A stretch of DNA of 58,672 bases from assembly GCF_002632825.1 (NCBI RefSeq), contig NZ_NJAJ01000029.1, positions 1-58,672 of the forward strand, read 5' to 3'. This DNA comes from Xenorhabdus stockiae. GTDB taxonomy: Bacteria; Pseudomonadota; Gammaproteobacteria; Enterobacterales; Enterobacteriaceae. How positions within the stretch are numbered: position 1 is the first letter of the stretch; the number at the start of each line of letters is the position of its first letter. The notes beneath the pieces are model-generated. The model saw only the letters and a program-made list of their open reading frames with translations. It had not been told where the DNA came from and did not search any database. Positions 1-8,548 of the stretch are shown in pieces. The position numbers and the translations under genes were made by a program.

Positions 1-99
1 TTATTCCAAATCTGAAGAGATGCATGACAAAGTGGTAGGTACGTTCATTGAGCGTGAATACTATCTTTCATAACAGATCTAACTATTGGAAGCATGACC
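1..99 (+). mobile_element. IS1-family element, right end (partial)
   Basis: This is the right end of an IS1-family element that enters from the left edge of the window. Bases 2-73 encode the last 23 residues of an InsB-type transposase (SKSEEMHDKVVG, ending YYLS), matching the C-terminus typical of IS1 InsB. The element ends at about base 99 with GGTCATGCTTCCAATAG read inward on the minus strand. This is an imperfect match to the terminus at 6117 (GGTCATGTATTCAAGGC). The topoisomerase III reading frame resumes immediately after it, so the IS is inserted inside that gene. The rest of the IS, and any target duplication, are outside the window. Confidence 0.75.
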
Positions 100-1248
100 G
101 AGATCAAAAGCGTGACGTGTGGGGATAATGGCATGGTGAGCCGTGATTTTTTTATCATTCCAGACGCGGGAAACAAGTTGTTCGTCCAGTTGACTGATAA
201 TGTCAGTCATGGCCGGGTCGGTTCGCGTCAGTGCCGTTAATACCACCGGAATATCCGCCTGCATGGACACAGGCAGATACCCGCAATCCGTGCGGGGGTA
301 GGTCGTGGCTTTATGGGTTTCATACAGGGACTGGGCAATCGTCAGCACCTGACTGGCGCCCATCCCCCAGAGACGGGATGCCGTCTGCTGCAACGTGCCC
401 AAATCAAAACAGAGCGGCGGCGGGGTCTTCTCCCGTTTTTTGCTGACGGCCATCACTGTAGCCTGTGTGGCCTGCTGGCAACATTGTTGCACAGCCTGTG
501 CTACGGCCTCCCGGGTACAGCGGTTTTCTTCATCGCCCTCCTCCGTAGCGGGCAGCCATTTAGCCTGAAAGCGGACAGTGTCTTTTTCCAGATTAGCCAT
601 CACCTGCCAGTAGGGTTCCGGCACAAAATTCGCAATATCCTTATCCCGGCTCACCACCAGTGCCAGTGTCGGTGTCTGTACCCGGCCAATGGATAAGACC
701 TCGCCGAAACCCAGGGCCTGCGCTTTCAGGGTATACAAACGGGTCAAATTGATACCCGTCAACCAGTCGGCTCTCGCCCGCCCCAGCCCGGCCTGATAAA
801 GTGCTTCCGTCTGCGCCCCCGGTAAGATGGCCGCCAGTGCCTGCCGGATGCTGGTGTCATCCAGTGCCGACAGCCACAACCGCCTGACCGCACCGGTGAA
901 ACGACAATATTCCAGCAACTCGCGAGCAATGACTTCCCCTTCACGGTCGGCATCGGTGGCAATAATGACCTCATCAACCTGTTTCAATAACTGCTGGATC
1001 ACGGCAAATTGGTCAGCGGCCTCTTTTTTTACCGTCCATTGCCATTGAGCGGGCAGCACCTCCATCCGCCACGGCGGGCCGAATTGTTCACCATACTGTT
1101 CGGGTGCCGCCACCTCCAGCAAATGTCCGATGGCCCAGGTGACAATGATACGGGTACTGAAGAGAAATCCCTGCCCACGCTGTTTCACCCCCAGAACGCG
1201 GGCAATGTCTCTGGCCTGAGAAGGCTTTTCACACAAATAAAGCTGCAT
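79..1248 (-). pseudogene. topB: ICE-type DNA topoisomerase III, truncated by IS1
   Basis: This encodes a type IA topoisomerase of the kind carried by ICEs, which passes single strands during element replication or transfer. The start at 1248 gives MQLYLCEKPSQARD, the usual N-terminus; longer upstream readings look spurious. The Toprim acidic motif (IATDADREGEVIAR), the SIGRVQTPTLALVV segment and the active-site tyrosine in TYPRTDCGYLP (about residue 317) are all present. The frame keeps family character up to about base 100, then runs into the IS1-family end and stops at 79. About 389 residues remain of an expected 600-700, so the C-terminal part is lost or displaced to the left. It starts 13 bases after the PFL_4669 gene ends, so the two were probably cotranscribed. 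Confidence 0.8.
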
Positions 1249-1261
1249 CTTTTCCCCTCCG

Positions 1262-1975
1262 TTAATCGTGTTCTGTGGAACGTAACGGGGAGGCGAACGC
1301 GGAACGCTGCCTGCCTGACAGAATATCGGGATGCGGTTCACCCAACAGTTTAATGGCAGCCAGCCCGGCGGGGGTTTTCTCTGCAATATCCTGCCGGGTG
1401 ATCGCCAGTGAACGGTAAGAGCGCACCAGGCCGTAAATCTGGCGGATGGCTCGGCTGCCGTTGTGCAGAAAGGCATCCCGCTCGGCCCGTGAAATCAGTC
1501 CGTAATGAAAAGCCTGAAACGTTTTCATCGCGAGCTGGTCATAACCAACCAGTAGCCAGACACAGCGGTAACCTAATGGCGAATGACTGTAAACGCTGAT
1601 ATTCAGGGGTTCGACAGAGGAAACGGCGGATAGGGTAATCTGCGGTGGGACGGCATTCAGGGTATCCTGCAAAATAGCCAGATTCTGCCTGAGATTGGCC
1701 GATGCGGCTTTCAACGCCTGCTCCAGCTTCACCAGCCAGACATCGGCATACGGATTATCGGCAGCGGCATCCACACTGATATGACCGGCCCGTTTGATCA
1801 CCTGCGGCATTCCGAGGATCGCCGTCACCTGATGTGTTTTGCTGATATCTTCCCGCCGGCGTCCTGCCCAGAGCCGGATGGCATAGTGGGTATGTAATTC
1901 AATCGTTAACGAGGATGTTAAGACACCGGCGCGTAAACGCGGTTGAGATGCGTTTTTTTCTTCTGCATCAGACAT
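1262..1975 (-). CDS. Integrating conjugative element protein, PFL_4669 family
   Basis: This protein of about 237 residues fits the ICE family named after PFL_4669, whose members lie next to topB in SPI-7/PFGI-type elements. Recognisable segments are the N-terminal AGVLTSSLTIELHTHYAIRL, a central NPYADVWLVKLEQAL, LVGYDQLAMKT, and the C-terminal PDILSGRQRSAFASP. Its biochemical role is unknown; location and conservation suggest DNA processing or maintenance of the ICE. The start at 1975 (MSDAEEK) is preferred over the one two codons upstream. A 43-bp palindromic repeat lies about 120 bases upstream of the start and could be its regulatory site. Confidence 0.75.
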   Translation of the reverse strand: MSDAEEKNASQPRLRAGVLTSSLTIELHTHYAIRLWAGRRREDISKTHQVTAILGMPQVIKRAGHISVDAAADNPYADVWLVKLEQALKAASANLRQNLAILQDTLNAVPPQITLSAVSSVEPLNISVYSHSPLGYRCVWLLVGYDQLAMKTFQAFHYGLISRAERDAFLHNGSRAIRQIYGLVRSYRSLAITRQDIAEKTPAGLAAIKLLGEPHPDILSGRQRSAFASPLRSTEHD

Positions 1976-2094
1976 GCACAAAAACCCCTGTTTAGCCTTG
2001 ATAAGTCAGTCAAACTATCAGGGAAAAACAGGCGGTGACTCAATAAATAACCAGTTATGGAAAAAGGGAAAAATGATGAGTTTTATTCACTGTC

Positions 2095-2137
2095 AAAAAA
2101 GATGATTTTTTAGCCACTGTTGGCACTGCCAACAAAG
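2095..2137. repeat. 43-bp palindromic direct repeat, copy 1
   Basis: A run of A, then GAT, then a T-run, is followed by the perfect palindrome TGTTGGCACTGCCAACA at 2118-2134. Copy 2 lies at 5374-5416 in the same orientation and differs at only 4 of 43 positions. This copy sits upstream of the PFL_4669 gene. The pair brackets a cargo that looks foreign to the ICE backbone. Confidence 0.85.
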
Positions 2138-2196
2138 ATTAATTTTCATTCAATTTATGTCATCATAGGGTACGGATATTTAACGTCATAAGAGAG

Positions 2197-3396
2197 TTAA
2201 TGCAAAATATGTGGGACAATATGCTCTTGCTCTTCATCCGCGACTTCGTCGTTGATCGAATTTTCCATTTGTTCCTGCAGCACTGAATTAACCCAGTCAG
2301 CGAAACCATTGCTCATATATTCCTCCATAAATATGTCCTTCCTTTTTGGCCAAGGCAACTGAGCAATAGGCCAATCACAATGTGATTTATAAAAACGGAA
2401 ATTTTCCAGACGTTTTTTTGCCCTATCAAAATCCCGGCTCCAATAAGCATTACCTAATCGATAGTTAGTGTAAAATTCATCAAAGCTATCAAAAAGTTGA
2501 TACACATAATCTGCAGTTTTCAATATATTATCCCAGGCCATTTCCTCACTAATATAACCCGCAGCAAAACTGTTCCGGCTTAAGACAATCGCTCGCCAGA
2601 GGTCAAATCCCCAAAGTAAAGCTGGAGGTCTTCCATTAATAGACCGTGAACACTGTTGTACGTATTCAGTTGATTCTTCTATGAGAACGCTAAGCTCCTT
2701 AAACATCTCCCCATCTGCCAAAACAGAGTCAACCGCAAAATGTTTAGAGTGCATTCCGGCCCATAATTCATACAACATTTTTAAATATCCGTCTTTATCA
2801 ACTATTCCCCAATCGGTATATAGTTGCGATTGATGTGGTTTAGATTCAGATAAGGGGAAAAAACGATATTTGTCATTATGTTGTAAAATTCGGCTTTTAA
2901 GCGGGTAATGCTCCAGTGTCTCAACCCAGAACCCACTGTTATAACTTCCCACAATATCCAGACGTAGCGCTTGACGCTTTTCTTCCGGTAATATTGATAA
3001 CCCCGCCTGCTGATAATAATCCTTTTGTTCAGCAATCGGCAGATTTTTCACATGAAAAAAAGTATAAATCGAGAGAAATATACCAAATAAGGTAAAACAG
3101 ACTAACAACACTGACAATATAAAACCTGCTGACGGTATATTATCAACATCAATGCTGATATCAGTTATACCAGTAGATAATGTAATTACTAAAATCGTTG
3201 TAATCCAAAGTATTCTTAAACCGACAGTTTTGAGCGGGTTAAGAAAATCTATGTTTTTATTTCTTTCTATCGACGCTTTGACTATCCGAAAACTATTGAC
3301 GGGGAATTCTCTATTATTAGGGTGATTTTGTAGCAACTCTTTCATTTTTAATCCATTAATTTGCTTTTGATATATTTCATACCACATTTGAATCAC
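2197..3396 (-). CDS. DUF1266 domain membrane protein
   Basis: This is a protein of about 399 residues whose C-terminal half matches the DUF1266 family. The diagnostic stretch is WGFDLWRAIVLSRNSFAAGY, followed by EEMAW and a NYRLGNAYWS segment. The N-terminal part has two hydrophobic segments, roughly residues 60-82 and 90-113, so it should be anchored in the inner membrane with the DUF1266 part in the cytoplasm. The family has no established biochemical role; members are often accessory genes in Enterobacterales. Alternative starts exist at 3387 and 3345, and no strong ribosome-binding site separates them. The gene is transcribed alone, leftward, and lies between the two 43-bp repeats. Confidence 0.65.
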   Translation of the reverse strand: MIQMWYEIYQKQINGLKMKELLQNHPNNREFPVNSFRIVKASIERNKNIDFLNPLKTVGLRILWITTILVITLSTGITDISIDVDNIPSAGFILSVLLVCFTLFGIFLSIYTFFHVKNLPIAEQKDYYQQAGLSILPEEKRQALRLDIVGSYNSGFWVETLEHYPLKSRILQHNDKYRFFPLSESKPHQSQLYTDWGIVDKDGYLKMLYELWAGMHSKHFAVDSVLADGEMFKELSVLIEESTEYVQQCSRSINGRPPALLWGFDLWRAIVLSRNSFAAGYISEEMAWDNILKTADYVYQLFDSFDEFYTNYRLGNAYWSRDFDRAKKRLENFRFYKSHCDWPIAQLPWPKRKDIFMEEYMSNGFADWVNSVLQEQMENSINDEVADEEQEHIVPHILH

Positions 3397-3693
3397 AATA
3401 GGAATAACCGTGATGGTCTACTCCAGCATTGAATCAGATGTACATCGCTAATACATCCAGTTTTGTGAAACAAAAGTAAAAGGATGTTATAACCGAATAT
3501 TATGCTAGACAATCCGTTAAAATATGCTTGCTGGGGTATGTTGAATTACCAATTGCTATTCCAATACATCAGATAACTTCCTGACTTTTTATTTCCATCT
3601 CAATAAGTCTATTTTTCAAACCCTGTTGGCTATGTCAATGGTGACTAATTATCAGTCACCCCGGATTAGGTATAAAACGTTATTGATAAATAA
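3397..3693. other. Intergenic, no gene seen
   Basis: This AT-rich spacer lies between two minus-strand genes. I see no convincing coding frame, RNA gene or strong terminator. It must hold the promoter of the DUF1266 gene, but I cannot place it with confidence. Confidence 0.4.
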
Positions 3694-4557
3694 CTATCTC
3701 ATTTCATCAAAAATGCTTCGCAGTTCATCCGCGACTAATCTGACTAATCTGCTTGCTGTCATGTGCATTGTCTGTTTGGATGTCAACATCCAAATGGGAC
3801 GTATTACAGGCTCATCCAACTCTATAGACACTAGCGGACTATTTTTAATAACCAGTGAAGGAAGCAGAGCTACACCATATCCATTTTCAGCTGCAATGCG
3901 CTGAGTCGTAACAGAATTTGACTGGAAGCGAATAGATTTGTTTCCAAACCGCCTTATCAGATACTGAGATTCAGGCAACTCACTAAAATCACTGTTGAAT
4001 GTAATAATGTTGACGTTTTCTTTACCGTTTATCTTTTTTATAACTTCAGGAGTGGCACAGAGTTTATAATTAAGTTTCCCGACTTTTTGACTTAAATATT
4101 CTCCCTTTTCCGGTAAATCTAAGCGGAATGCGATATCAGCCTCTTTCCTTGGAATGCTGACATTGCGATTTGAGGCATCAATCTCCAGTCTGATTTCCGG
4201 GTATTTTTTTACAAAATGACTGAGTTTTGGAATGAGTAAATATTCCGCCATTAAAGATACCATTGAGATAACAACACTTTTTTTAAATTTACCCTCCTGA
4301 GTAAAATAGTCTTCTAAGCTTTCGATATTCTCTCTCACCTGAACAGTCTTCTTATATAAGAGCAAGCCTTCAATCGTTGGAATATACCCATCCTGAGTGC
4401 GATCAAAAAGGCGCTGTCTTAATGTGTGTTCCAGACGCTCTGTTCGTCTGGATACTGTTGCATAATTCACATTTAATCTTTTTGACGCAGCAGAGACAGT
4501 ACGACATTCTACAAGTGCAGTAAAAAACCTCAGATCATCCCAGTTTACACTATCCAT
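3694..4557 (-). CDS. LysR-family transcriptional regulator
   Basis: This is a 287-residue LysR-type regulator, the usual length for the family. The N-terminus has the winged helix-turn-helix signature (NWDDLRFFTALVECRTVSAA, then KRLNVNYATVSRRTERLE). It continues into a periplasmic-binding-protein-like effector domain with PEIRLEIDASNR. It is divergent from the isochorismatase-like gene, with a 191-base spacer. This is the classical arrangement in which the regulator controls its neighbour and itself. The effector is unknown. Confidence 0.85.
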   Translation of the reverse strand: MDSVNWDDLRFFTALVECRTVSAASKRLNVNYATVSRRTERLEHTLRQRLFDRTQDGYIPTIEGLLLYKKTVQVRENIESLEDYFTQEGKFKKSVVISMVSLMAEYLLIPKLSHFVKKYPEIRLEIDASNRNVSIPRKEADIAFRLDLPEKGEYLSQKVGKLNYKLCATPEVIKKINGKENVNIITFNSDFSELPESQYLIRRFGNKSIRFQSNSVTTQRIAAENGYGVALLPSLVIKNSPLVSIELDEPVIRPIWMLTSKQTMHMTASRLVRLVADELRSIFDEMR

Positions 4558-4748
4558 ATATGTATCCTGTTAACAACCAAAACAGAAATCCTAACACTTA
4601 CAAACTGAATTTAATAACTTTGTATTTAACGGATGACGCGTTGAATACACACTTTTTTGCACATGCCATATGCAATATTTCTCAATTACTTTTGATATGG
4701 CATCCCGTAACCTTGAATGAGTTTAATTTCCCTATAAAGGCTAAGATA

Positions 4749-5351
4749 ATGAATTCGACAAAAACATTACTGGAACTCGTTGGCGCACCAGAAAAGACAC
4801 TTGACTGGAATAAAGCTGCTCTTGTATTGATTGATCTTCAAAAAGAATATTCTGATGGAGCACTACCATTAGGGAAAGCAGGGAAAAACGCGATTGTTAA
4901 TGCAGCCAAGCTATTAGATCATGTCAGAAAAAAACATATTCCAGTATTCCATGTCGTACATCACGCTAAAGCGGGGTCTGCTCTATTTGATCCTGCGACA
5001 GATAATGTTCATTTTATTCAGGGTGTTGAGGCTAATAGTAAGGAATATATTATCACCAAATCATTACCTGATTCATTTTACAATACACCATTGAATGAAT
5101 TGTTATCATTGACTCACCGTAACCAGTTAATACTGGCGGGTTTTATGAGTCATATGTGTGTCACTGCAACAACCATTAAAGCGTTAGAGTTAGGCTATGA
5201 AAATTTTGTCTGCACTGATGCCTGTGCCAGTCGAGACCTGAAATATATTGATGGTTCAATAATTGATGCAGATTCAGTACATAGAACGGCGATGGCGGCT
5301 TTGAATGATCGATACGCAACGCTGATCGATTGCGCCAATGTGATAAGGTAA
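4749..5351 (+). CDS. Isochorismatase-family cysteine hydrolase
   Basis: A protein of about 200 residues with the alpha/beta fold of the isochorismatase-like hydrolases. The expected catalytic triad is visible: Asp in ALVLIDLQKEY, Lys in IITKSLPDSF and the nucleophile Cys in GFMSHMCVTATT. The start at 4749 (MNSTKTLLELVG) is preferred because it follows an A/G-rich AAAGGCTAAGATA leader; the 63 codons upstream do not resemble the family. Members hydrolyse amides, N-carbamoyl groups or isochorismate, and the substrate here cannot be told from sequence. No siderophore or nicotinamide genes accompany it. The divergent LysR gene is the probable regulator. Confidence 0.85.
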   Translation: MNSTKTLLELVGAPEKTLDWNKAALVLIDLQKEYSDGALPLGKAGKNAIVNAAKLLDHVRKKHIPVFHVVHHAKAGSALFDPATDNVHFIQGVEANSKEYIITKSLPDSFYNTPLNELLSLTHRNQLILAGFMSHMCVTATTIKALELGYENFVCTDACASRDLKYIDGSIIDADSVHRTAMAALNDRYATLIDCANVIR

Positions 5352-5373
5352 TTACTTCATGTTTACCCCCCCA

Positions 5374-5416
5374 AAAAAAGATTATTTTTTACGCAGTGTT
5401 GGCACTGCCAACAAAG
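5374..5416. repeat. 43-bp palindromic direct repeat, copy 2
   Basis: This is the same 43-base unit as at 2095-2137, in the same orientation, with the perfect palindrome TGTTGGCACTGCCAACA at 5397-5413. It lies 3' of the minus-strand ICE gene that ends at 5441. Removing one copy and the DNA between would place that gene directly upstream of the PFL_4669 gene. Confidence 0.85.
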
Positions 5417-5440
5417 TTCGTTTTTTAATCAAGTTTGATT

Positions 5441-5836
5441 TTATTGATACTTCGCCAGCGTCAGTCGCTGACGGATATCTTTCACCATACTGTGAACATG
5501 GGCTTGTGAGGAGGGTGAAGCAGGCCGTTCAATACGTTGAGTGGATGCAACAGAAGCCTTAGCAGGAGCAGGTGGGGTAACCGCCGTTTCAGCCTGCCCA
5601 TATAATTGTCCGTCCCGTGCCCGTTTCATCATCGTCAGCAGCCAGCCGACCGGATTACCGATTTTTCCTGCCCGTAGTGCTTTGTCCAGACAGCTCAGTA
5701 CGGTCTGCGCCTGTTCAGCGGGCAATGCCTGCAACTGGCTGGTCAGCATCGTCGCATCGTCCTGCTCCAGTTGTCGGCAAAGCCTTTCTGGCAGAAAAAC
5801 CGCAGATTGAGGTTCTACGTATGTTTTTTTATTCAT
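5441..5836 (-). CDS. ICE replication-module protein, probable C-terminal fragment
   Basis: This 131-residue frame contains LPAEQAQTVLSCLDKALRAG followed by NPVGWLLTMMKRARDGQLYG. That pattern resembles the C-terminal part of STY4528-like ICE replication proteins, which are about three times longer. Pro/Ala-rich sequence follows, then a basic tail (VKDIRQRLTLAKYQ). Only 26 bases separate its start from the IS1 fragment, so the 5' part of a larger gene may have been lost there. Alternatively, it is a short independent protein. The family assignment is from memory of the motif and is tentative. Confidence 0.4.
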   Translation of the reverse strand: MNKKTYVEPQSAVFLPERLCRQLEQDDATMLTSQLQALPAEQAQTVLSCLDKALRAGKIGNPVGWLLTMMKRARDGQLYGQAETAVTPPAPAKASVASTQRIERPASPSSQAHVHSMVKDIRQRLTLAKYQ

Positions 5837-5862
5837 ACTCTGTGTGAAAGAAGACCCAGTTT

Positions 5863-6117
5863 CTAAATTTGTGTAATTGCCAGATCAACGACCTGTTCTT
5901 TTATTCCGGCTTGACATGCTCGATAAGTATAATCGAGCTGGAAAGTACGGTTACAGCATAAGCAACGATAACGTTGGTAACCTCCTTTACCAATACCATG
6001 TTTTTTAACATCCTTCGTTTGGTGACAAAACCGACACTTGACTTCCACTGTGGCCATGTATGTTATCTCGCAAAAATAAGCATTATAAATGAAGAACAAC
6101 GCCTTGAATACATGACC
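5863..6117 (-). mobile_element. IS1-family element, left-end fragment with truncated insA
   Basis: The minus strand from 6057 encodes MATVEVKCRFCHQTKDVKKH, then GGYQRYRCLCCNRTFQL, the zinc-finger N-terminus of an IS1 InsA protein with its CxxC pairs. Similarity ends after KEQVVDLA at about 5875, and the frame stops at 5863, so about one third of InsA and all of InsB are missing. The terminus at 6117 (GGTCATGTATTCAAGGC read inward) pairs imperfectly with the IS end at base 99, so both probably belong to the same IS type. This is a dead fragment. Confidence 0.75.
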
Positions 6118-6233
6118 GAAACTTGCAGTCATTATGAGCCGAAAATATGATTAAATACGATTCGTTACAAATACTGGCTTAATTCTAGAATAATTAAGCC
6201 AGTTTCTTTTAATTATTATCAGTAATTTTTTCG

Positions 6234-6923
6234 TTAAATATGCAATCCATTTTTAATGCTCTCGGCAAGCATTCCGGGGTCTCCAATACCTCTAATATTC
6301 TTTATAAATGGAAGGTCCAGTTTATCTGCCAATTCATCAATATTGATACCATCTTCAATAGATTGCTCAAATGTCAATCTCGTTATCTGGTTCCATAAAT
6401 TTCCTGCAAACCACGAGCAGTTTGTTATAGGCGTGTATACCCCATTTTTCATATCTTCAGAGGTAAGTTGCATTAATTTTGCCAACTGATTACTTTCATC
6501 TATTAACTTAGGTATAAGTTTCATTTCTATTAATTCAGGGTTTATAGCTTTGCTATCAACCTTTACACAACGCTGAAGGTGGAATTTTCTCCCTGGAGAA
6601 TCATTGGTATATTCTGAGTTTTTTACGAATCCATACCCTGCATGAAAAGCATATGATGTATTATCCCCTTCTTTTGCACTATTGAAGTAAATAACCCATG
6701 CATGACCAAAGCCACCTCCGCCAAAGTCACTTCCCAATACTTTAAATACTTCTTTAATTATTGTGTCTTTCTCACTCCAAGGATATTGTTGTACTATAGC
6801 CATAGCTTTTTCTATTATTGGCTTCATATTCGTACGATCAGCCGTTCGATTAGTCCTAATGCATATTTGTGGATAGCCGACACTTTCGTCTCCAAGTGGT
6901 TGATACTTGTCTGCCTTGATCAT
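6234..6923 (-). CDS. Unrecognised protein, possible permuted papain-like (NlpC/LRAT-type) hydrolase
   Basis: This is a protein of about 229 residues starting MIKADKYQPLG at 6923, with AGGAGG-like bases (TCAAGGAGGTAATT) just upstream. The N-terminal 22 codons of the longer frame are unlikely. Two segments stand out: a glycine-rich FGGGGFGHAWVIYFN and, about 90 residues later, ITNCSWFAGNLWN. A histidine in a GHAWV strand followed later by NC-x-x-FA is the order seen in circularly permuted papain-fold enzymes such as LRAT and YaeF-type NlpC/P60 proteins. I infer such a fold; no substrate can be named. No signal peptide is evident. It stands alone between the IS1 fragment and an AT-rich spacer, so horizontal acquisition is plausible. 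Confidence 0.4.
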   Translation of the reverse strand: MIKADKYQPLGDESVGYPQICIRTNRTADRTNMKPIIEKAMAIVQQYPWSEKDTIIKEVFKVLGSDFGGGGFGHAWVIYFNSAKEGDNTSYAFHAGYGFVKNSEYTNDSPGRKFHLQRCVKVDSKAINPELIEMKLIPKLIDESNQLAKLMQLTSEDMKNGVYTPITNCSWFAGNLWNQITRLTFEQSIEDGINIDELADKLDLPFIKNIRGIGDPGMLAESIKNGLHI

Positions 6924-7667
6924 AATTACCTCCTTGAGATTGATATATGATGAAAAATAATTTAAATAAATAGCACGGTGTATTGTCACCTAAATACTGA
7001 GTCTTTGTATTATTAGAAGATTTCGTATTCTTGAGTAGTGAGGAACTATTAAAAATTCAACTGAAAAATAGACTGTGTTTTATTGAAGCATATCCCATCC
7101 TTTTGTTCATATTTAAAAACAAGTATTATTCAATCGCAATACTTTCTCTGGTTGGTAATATTACTGACTTTATTTTTTATAATGAAATGACCACCACTGT
7201 ATGACATATATTACAATTACCCATAATGGATTGATGATATTCAATCCAAACAATAATAAATAAAATAATATCATATAGTTATTATGACATTAGAAGACAT
7301 CAACCTTAAAAATTTAAAAACCAAAAATCCTTGCGATAAATATTATAAGGTGTAATAAAGTGAATAGTTATTGAAAAGTGATATATATTTCTATTAATTT
7401 AAAAAATAGCCCAGATATGATATGTGAACATTTTAAATAAAAATGATGCCATTCATAAATCACACATCTTTATTTTCACCGTACCTAAATCAGATTAAAT
7501 AATATATAACGTAATTATCTATAAAACATTCAAACAGAAAAAATTGATATATTTTATACATTTCATGAATTAAATATAACTTAACATTAATTATACAAGC
7601 ATGAGTTTTTACTTGTTTATTTTATAAATCATCTATACTTGACTCAGATAATAAACATTAAAGGTAT
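6924..7667. other. AT-rich spacer upstream of the Ail-like gene
   Basis: About 740 bases of very AT-rich DNA without a convincing reading frame on either strand. TTGTTT and TATACT (about 7613-7640) could be the -35 and -10 of the downstream gene, though their spacing is short. An AAAGG lies just before its ATG. AT-rich leaders of this kind are commonly silenced by H-NS; that is an inference. Confidence 0.4.
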
Positions 7668-8351
7668 ATGATCATGGTAACAAAGAAAGTACTTATAATA
7701 ACTCTGGTAATGCCGTTCTTTATATATGGTTCATTAGCTAAGGCTGATACTCAGACTTTCGGCATAGGATATTCAAATAGTCAAATATCAACGCCCGCTA
7801 ATACCTATCTTGATGGGGTTAATATTCATTACCGTTATGAATGGGACTCGCCAGTCAGTATTATAGGTACATTTACTCACATGAGGGGTAACACAAACCA
7901 AGTCGTACAATATACAAACTCCGCATCTGAAGCTCATCAAAATACACTATTTGAGCAACCAATAGCGTTTAAGTCAAAATACTTTTCCCTAATGGTAGGC
8001 CCTGCCTATCGCATCAATGATTATCTGAGTATTTATAGCCTAATTGGTATTGCTCATGTAACAAATAGTGCACATAAAATCTCCATAGATACTAATGATG
8101 GGTCTGTGGGTACTGGTGAAGCTAATCCAGCAGCTTCTGGTGGTTTTGATATTTTACCTACCTCTGATGAAACGCTGAAGAGTAATGAGCTTGCTTATGG
8201 TGCAGGTATTGAAATTAATCCGGTGAAAAACTTTAGTGTTTATCTTGCCTATGAAGTTACTAGGTCAAAACATGCTCCCAGAGGATCGCGCAACGAGGGA
8301 GTAAACAACTTTATTAATGGATTTAATGTCGGTGTAGGGTATCGGTTTTAA
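7668..8351 (+). CDS. Ail/Lom-family outer-membrane beta-barrel protein
   Basis: A 227-residue secreted protein. A basic start and a hydrophobic core end at SLAKA-DTQTF, a clear Sec signal peptide with an AxA cleavage site. The mature part has alternating beta-strands (QTFGIGYSNSQIS, VNIHYRYEWD, KYFSLMVGPAYRI, LAYGAGIEINP, FSVYLAYEVT). It ends in NGFNVGVGYRF, whose terminal Phe is the BAM-recognition signature of outer-membrane barrels. Eight strands with long extracellular loops are expected. Ail/Lom/OmpX relatives act in adhesion, serum resistance or invasion. The role here, possibly host contact, is inferred only from family. Starts at 7668 or 7674 are equally possible. Confidence 0.8.
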   Translation: MIMVTKKVLIITLVMPFFIYGSLAKADTQTFGIGYSNSQISTPANTYLDGVNIHYRYEWDSPVSIIGTFTHMRGNTNQVVQYTNSASEAHQNTLFEQPIAFKSKYFSLMVGPAYRINDYLSIYSLIGIAHVTNSAHKISIDTNDGSVGTGEANPAASGGFDILPTSDETLKSNELAYGAGIEINPVKNFSVYLAYEVTRSKHAPRGSRNEGVNNFINGFNVGVGYRF

Positions 8352-8402
8352 GAAAAAATGAGTGCTAGTGCTTTAGCCTTTATTCACTTTTGTAGAAACA
8401 AA

Positions 8403-8443
8403 GCGCTATTCAGGGCTAAATATCATTTAATCCTGAATAGCGC
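8403..8443. terminator. Bidirectional terminator between ail-like gene and tsaD
   Basis: A perfect 12-bp inverted repeat, GCGCTATTCAGG and CCTGAATAGCGC, around a 17-base loop. It lies between two convergent genes, so it can stop transcription from both sides. Confidence 0.6.
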
Positions 8444-8548
8444 CTTATTACTTTATGATTTAATAAGTACTTTCGTTCTGCTGGTCTCTATCTTGTTGAG
8501 TCAGATAATTTTTTAAAGACCCTTATCCCTTAAAGGTATTGGCTTATA

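Larger units (their letters stand above)
100..5862. mobile_element. Remnant of an integrative conjugative element (SPI-7/PFGI-type)
   Basis: Three genes typical of ICE replication/maintenance modules lie on the minus strand: an IS-interrupted ICE-type topoisomerase III, a PFL_4669-family protein and a short replication-module protein. A 3.2-kb cargo sits between the second and third of these, flanked by two 43-bp palindromic repeats. No relaxase, type IV secretion genes or integrase are visible, and IS1-family ends bound both sides. I infer a decayed ICE fragment. The missing part may continue to the left of the window. Confidence 0.65.

Noticed and set aside
5359..5562. 67-codon + strand frame after the isochorismatase gene
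   Set aside because: It is read through the 43-bp repeat and antisense to the ICE gene at 5441; there is no protein character.
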